Part shown: one piece after another, positions 59,221 to 64,000 of the stretch
Layout of the letters: each line of letters begins with the position of its first letter
How positions within the stretch are numbered: the stretch's first letter is position 1
DNA from: Congeria kusceri
Lineage: Eukaryota; Mollusca; Bivalvia; Myida; Dreissenidae
Length of the DNA stretch: 64,000 bases
Direction of reading: 5' to 3'
NCBI GenBank assembly: GCA_027627225.1
Contig: CM051033.1
Span: 49,598,516 to 49,662,515 of the forward strand
Translations under genes and position numbers: made by a program
The notes under the pieces: generated by a model
The model's database searches: none
Told to the model about the DNA's origin: nothing
What the model saw: only the letters and a program-made list of their open reading frames with translations

Positions 59221-61800
59221 AGTCAAGAATATTATGAGTCTAGGAATTGTTTTTCGAAGGAACTTTGTGAATAAGGGACCTTAGAACAATTAATGATAAG
59301 GACGTATCTGATACTTTGAAAACGTTTGATATTTAAGATGTACTTATTTAATTAAATATATTAAACTTGCAATCGACTGCCCGACTACTTTCCCTGTGTT
59401 CATGGTTGACGCACTGCGTTCAACAACCGAATCTATTTATTTCCTTTAGTTAGTAACAACGATGTAGTAGTTTCTAAAATGTATTAATTTCTTTTCGATT
59501 TACACTCTGCCTACGCATCTTTTCTTTGCAGAAATTGCATGATACAAACATAGCATGTTATTATCGTGTCAATTCTGAATTTTATTTCAAATTTATTATA
59601 CTCAACTTTGTTCTACGCCAAAAATCGACCTATGACATGTCAAATGTACATGTGATAAATGACAGTCACCTGTTTTTGTCAATAAATTGTGTTGCTGAAT
59701 CAACAACACTATTCTGTAACTTAATTAAATATCTTTCTTGGCGTGTACGGCAAATCAGTTACAGTAAATGGCAATGGAAACAAAATAATTTATGTCCGAT
59801 CAAAATTTTCAGGTTCAAAGGTTTAATTAGCTACATTGATTAGCAATACTGTTGTTTCGGAAATAACATACTTGAGATAAGATAACATGCCCAGCAATGA
59901 TATCAATTGCACTAATGTTACTAATGTCCGAAGATCCGGAGATCCTTCGTGAAAAAAGTATCAATTAGCAATGAAGAACTAAAATGCCAGAATCACTAAC
60001 ATATCAATAGTTTAACCGTGTGCACAACGGGCTTGGTCGTTTGGTCGTACAGTGACCTGCACTCGTTATTCAGCGAATCTCGCGTTCTAAAGACACTGAC
60101 CGGTGAATCTATAGTTAGTTTGCATACAAGGCAGTTAAATAGCTCGTCATCAGAAGCATACAGCATACATAAACATCACCTCATCTTGCAAATAGTGCGT
60201 TTTAATGGCCGAGCATTATACGCTCACCCGGTCAGTGTTGGTCACATTACCGACAGTGAAACGAAACCTTTGACATGTTAAGACTTGCGAAACACACCGC
60301 CTTCTTATTTTACAAATGTGAGGTGAAATTTCAAAACGCGGTCGCTGTCTTACTTAGTATTACCACAATATATGATGCTGGTAAAAGCTCTGGTATACTA
60401 TGTGGATTCAATTCTACATGTTTTTAATATTACAATTGAAACAATTTACATAAAAATAGTGGTTTGTGGCATTAAAGTAAAACTTCGGTTTGTACTCATA
60501 TGTGTGAATTAGATTACCGATACTAAAATTATAGCATAGGCTTGTTTATATGACTCAGGATAAAGTGTCGTTCAGTTTATTAACAAACAAGCCATAACAT
60601 TGAATTGGATCATTCACGGTTTATATTTATAACCACGACAGAAAAACGGCAAAAGTACAATACGAAATCATGTAATACAATACATAGCATATTACCATAT
60701 TAGGTATTAGTTGCTTTACGCCAAGAATACTGTGACGAAATTTGGAATCTAAAGCATCAAATGAATTCCTTTAAAGTTATGCATCTCCCATATGTCGGAC
60801 CCGTATACATAAACAACATCAACATCAAGTATAATTTAGTCTTAACCTCCATTATACATTATTGAATAAACAAAGACAATTTCAATATGCTTTTAAAGCT
60901 TGATCATATAGTGTTTTCACGAGGTAACGCATATTTATATTATGTTATATTATCAGAAGTCCGTTTTCAGTCCGTGAATTTTCAGTTAATTTACGCGCCA
61001 ATAACGAACGGCTTAATGTTTTACTTATGCGTTATCCGGTCCTCTTTGTTACTATGGTCCATTATTAAACGCTTGAAAAGTCGTACTTTTGATCGATATT
61101 CAATAACACACGATATAATTATATATATATATATATACTACTTACTACAAACCTGATTCACGCGTAAATCCATGTAAAGTCCAATTTAGTAAAATTCGAA
61201 TCGATTTAATTACAGAAACAAACTGGCGACTACCTAGTGAGATTCCAGCTCGGCTTAATGCGGCCCTGGTAATGTAATATTAAACGCAAATGTGCTTACT
61301 CAATCAACGACACCATACAGGTGCGCGATTTTGGTTTAAACTATACTATAAAAAAGTACGATTTTATACCAAATTATCTATTTGTTCCGGTTGTATCACT
61401 CTAGATGCATGCTTTGCATATTAGTAAACCGACAATGCACGTTTTCTGGTCGCTAAAAACTTGGTTCATTGGCCCATTGTCAACCTTATCAGAACACGTT
61501 TCTAAACATTTGTTCATAACATGTTGTGTAAAGTGCCGAACTAATTAACATATAACCAAACAAATAGACCTCCTTGACGGCGGTACAAGTAGGCGGATGT
61601 CTTTAAATTCGTTGATACATCGTGTTTATTGAAAATGTTTGTTTCAACCATCCCAGAGGACGTGTAAGTCGGACTGTATTTTAAAATACATGTGACGCTA
61701 ATATGTATACCCTATAATGAGTTAGTGCATAATATTCAGACTTAATGAAAACAGTCGATTATACAAGAGCTCAAATATCAGTACGTACGGTTCACATATC
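59221..61800. other. Noncoding AT-rich stretch upstream of the receptor
   Basis: No gene supported. A TA dinucleotide run lies at about 61117-61137. 61331-61412 is the partner of the dispersed segment at 6562-6640. Frames of 87-105 codons at 59526, 60018 and 60887 have no domain. Confidence 0.4.
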
Positions 61801-61817
61801 AGGTGATTGAATGTTAA

Positions 61818-62063
61818 TTGGTATGCGATTTATTAGGTTCACCAATATATTTCCTCAATGAAATGCCATGCAGGTATATTCTGATTGCAAAACAATACAT
61901 CAATGAGACAGAGTCGTCTAATCTCTTGAATGCGTACCGTACACAAATAGAAACGGAGATTAATCAACTTGACGAGATTACTTTGTCAATGTCTGCTGCA
62001 ACCAAACTCAAGACAGAATGTAACAACTATCATAACAACTGTAGCGTTGTTTATCTCAAATAA
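61818..62063 (+). other. Open frame of uncertain status (81 codons)
   Basis: From about residue 26 the composition looks more protein-like than its neighbours: KQYINETESSNLLNAYRTQI, then a Glu/Leu-rich, possibly helical stretch. It could be an exon, as the sequence GCAG ends at 61873, but no family is recognised and no donor is obvious before the stop. Confidence 0.2.
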
Positions 62064-62227
62064 CGATTACAGTTTCCAGACTTTACCGTCACTGCTGTTT
62101 TGATAAGCAAATCTCCAAAGGCTTGTAATATTTCCGTGTACGAATTGCACGCGATCTTGCTTCCATTCCTGAGCGTTTAGTTATCACAAACCTCGCAACG
62201 TGTGACATTGTCTTTAGAGAGCGAGAA

Positions 62228-62533
62228 TCAATTATCCTCTATACTATGTGGCAGGCTATCATTATCTAACAGACAAGACGCGTATTTGTCTAGCGAGCTG
62301 TCAGTTTGATGGACAGTCGCAAATTCACGTTTAAATGACAGTACAAAATACAAAAGCGTATTGTTTTTGATGTTGCACATTTTTAATGAAACGTATGCGA
62401 TTGCTAGATTCTGAAGTAGATTATTTAAGTGAAATATTTGCATTGTTTGTACAATCCGGACAAGGGAAGCAACTGCGATCCTCCAGATGTGCTTGCGTAC
62501 GGTTCGTCTACCATTACTGTCACCACGCATCAA
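62228..62533 (-). other. Open frame of uncertain status (101 codons)
   Basis: An ATG-initiated minus-strand frame with a basic N-terminus (RGDSNGRRTVRKHIWR). I recognise no domain. A tail-like repeat lies beyond its upstream end on the other strand, so this DNA may belong to a dispersed repeat. Confidence 0.15.
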
Positions 62534-62639
62534 GTTATTACTGGAAATGCAGTCTTTGAGATCTTACTATCTCCCATCTGACCGTGTCATCGATTTGCTT
62601 GCATAGTTTGTAAAATCTTGTAGTTATGTATGTAACACA

Positions 62640-62725
62640 ACTCGTTTTCGTATGCTTTTGTATGTATACTATTGTATACTATTGTATTATGGGCCGGTGG
62701 CCTTTATTTACCATAAACTTCTGTT
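62640..62725 (+). repeat. Retroelement-tail-like sequence with GGGCCGGTGGCC hairpin
   Basis: Short repeats of TATACTATTG lead into ATTATGGGCCGGTGGCCTTT. I recall similar tails (TATGGGCC..GGCC followed by AATAAA-like sequence) at the 3' ends of bivalve transcripts or LINEs. Only one copy is in the window, so the call is tentative. Confidence 0.3.
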
Positions 62726-64000
62726 ATGTTATGTTCATTGCTAAGTTCAAATGGTTTTGTTTATATAGACGATTGATAAACATATATTATTTTATTATAT
62801 AAACAGTGGTCATCGGCAAAAATTTGTAGCAGTTATAGTGAAATCGATATGAAGTAAATGTACAGTACCGGTACGCGTAAATGCACCATTGCATATGGCA
62901 TAGGGTTATTATTTAATATCTACATTAATTTTAATAGTTGTCTTATTTTGATTAAATATATCTTCAAAATACCACATATCCATATCTATGACACTGTTAA
63001 CGTGTAGGTTTCTTGCAAATGACATCGGGCTACGGGTTCACTAAATATCATTGGTATTGTTTACTGTTGGTTTAGTCTTGTAAGTAGTGATTAGTCTAGT
63101 GATGTATTTAAAGTATGTCATTCTAACAAACTATTCAAATACCGGTTTATGCACGTGACACCTAATCCTTTCCGCCACTTTTAAACGCCAGATTTATGCT
63201 GACGGTCGGACGCCAATAATTGTGCATCAGTTTTATGCAGTAATAAATGCATATATCTGCAGGTTAATACTATCATCTAGGGTAGCATGCAAGGGAATAT
63301 AAAATACAAAAGAAGCATCTACACGTTTGTTGCATGTTTGTCACCCACGAAGGGCTGAGTTCGTCGGCGACACATAGCGTGGGTTAGTTTTCGATGAAGA
63401 GAGCGAAATTGTTGACGCGAGCTCGAGTTCTAATGGAACCACGTCTCCCAAAATATTTTTGACTTTATATATTGTTTTTTCTTAATTGAAAAATATATTC
63501 GAGAAAAATAGGCAATTGTCTTTTTTTGATAAATGTCTATATAAAAACCGTCGATATTCGCCTTTAATAAGATGCATGCACAGACGCTCTAAACTAATCA
63601 GTTAACGGTTATTAAACTAAGCAAATCGACACAAGCAAAGAGCACTGTCAATGATCGAAAATACACACCGAAATGCGATTACAATTAGGACCGATTACCT
63701 TTTTTATAACATGACCCGAATAAAGTTAAATTCACGAAAAGAACAAACACTTTTATTTGTTAATAAACTTTTTAATGCGATTAAAACGCATATACTTTTT
63801 TGTGAATATAATAAAATGTTTAAGTGCGATGTTTTATTCATTCCTTTGCATTTTATGTGGTAATTTTACGTAGTATAAAATGACACGACACGAATAATGT
63901 CGTTATAGATTTGAAAAAAAACAAACGATTAGCCCTTTATCAATTTATCAAGTGTCATCTTTTAAACTACTCAAAACAAATAAAACAAAGATATTCAGAG
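62726..64000. other. Noncoding stretch to the window end
   Basis: No supported feature; the 70-codon frame at 63651 is Lys/Asn/Ile-rich and AT-driven. Confidence 0.35.

Overview
The window is eukaryotic, AT-rich and very gene-poor. It looks like a bivalve mollusc chromosome, most likely a heterodont. Two things suggest this: a fold-back palindromic repeat of a type I associate with heterodont bivalve genomes, and the one clear gene, a receptor of the myosuppressin/FMRFamide (DMSR) type known from molluscs and other protostomes. Species cannot be fixed from sequence alone; a dreissenid-like genome is a guess.

Layout. From 0.7 to 6.0 kb lies a degenerate LINE retrotransposon on the minus strand. 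It has an L1-type ORF1 with one frameshift. Its ORF2 has an intact endonuclease, a frameshifted reverse transcriptase carrying a 603-bp internal tandem duplication, and a C-terminal zinc knuckle. At 8.6 kb is the N-terminal remnant of a PIF/Harbinger transposase. From 9 to 23 kb there is no gene: the DNA holds short dispersed palindromes, two TIR elements, tRNA-like SINE heads and diverged copies of one noncoding block (at least five between 12.9 and 22.1 kb). From 23 to 30 kb comes a run of repeats: a ~65-bp tandem array, fold-back elements, a trinucleotide microsatellite mosaic, a CpG-rich inverted repeat and a ~140-bp tandem array ending in an ACCG tract. At 33 kb is a scrap of LINE reverse transcriptase.

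From 34 to 59 kb much of the DNA is an old tandem segmental duplication. Several matches between 43.5-51.3 kb and 51.7-59.2 kb lie at an almost constant offset of about 8.0 kb, and a further pair (37.7-39.3 versus 46.5-48.0 kb) has an offset of 8.3-8.8 kb. A 511-bp TIR element interrupts one copy, and the paralogous copies preserve the uninterrupted site. At 39.9-42.7 kb is a decayed Crypton-type tyrosine recombinase in exon-like pieces, with a LINE fragment and a SINE lying inside it.

The only intact protein-coding gene I can support is the seven-transmembrane receptor at 56.25-57.45 kb (minus strand, single coding exon). It has a splice acceptor in its 5' UTR and a possible upstream exon near 58.5 kb. 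The other ORFs over about 60 codons are mostly AT-rich noise or lie in repeats. I see no CRISPR, operon, rRNA gene, intact tRNA gene or new multi-gene system. The notable content is the repeat architecture and the nested mobile elements.
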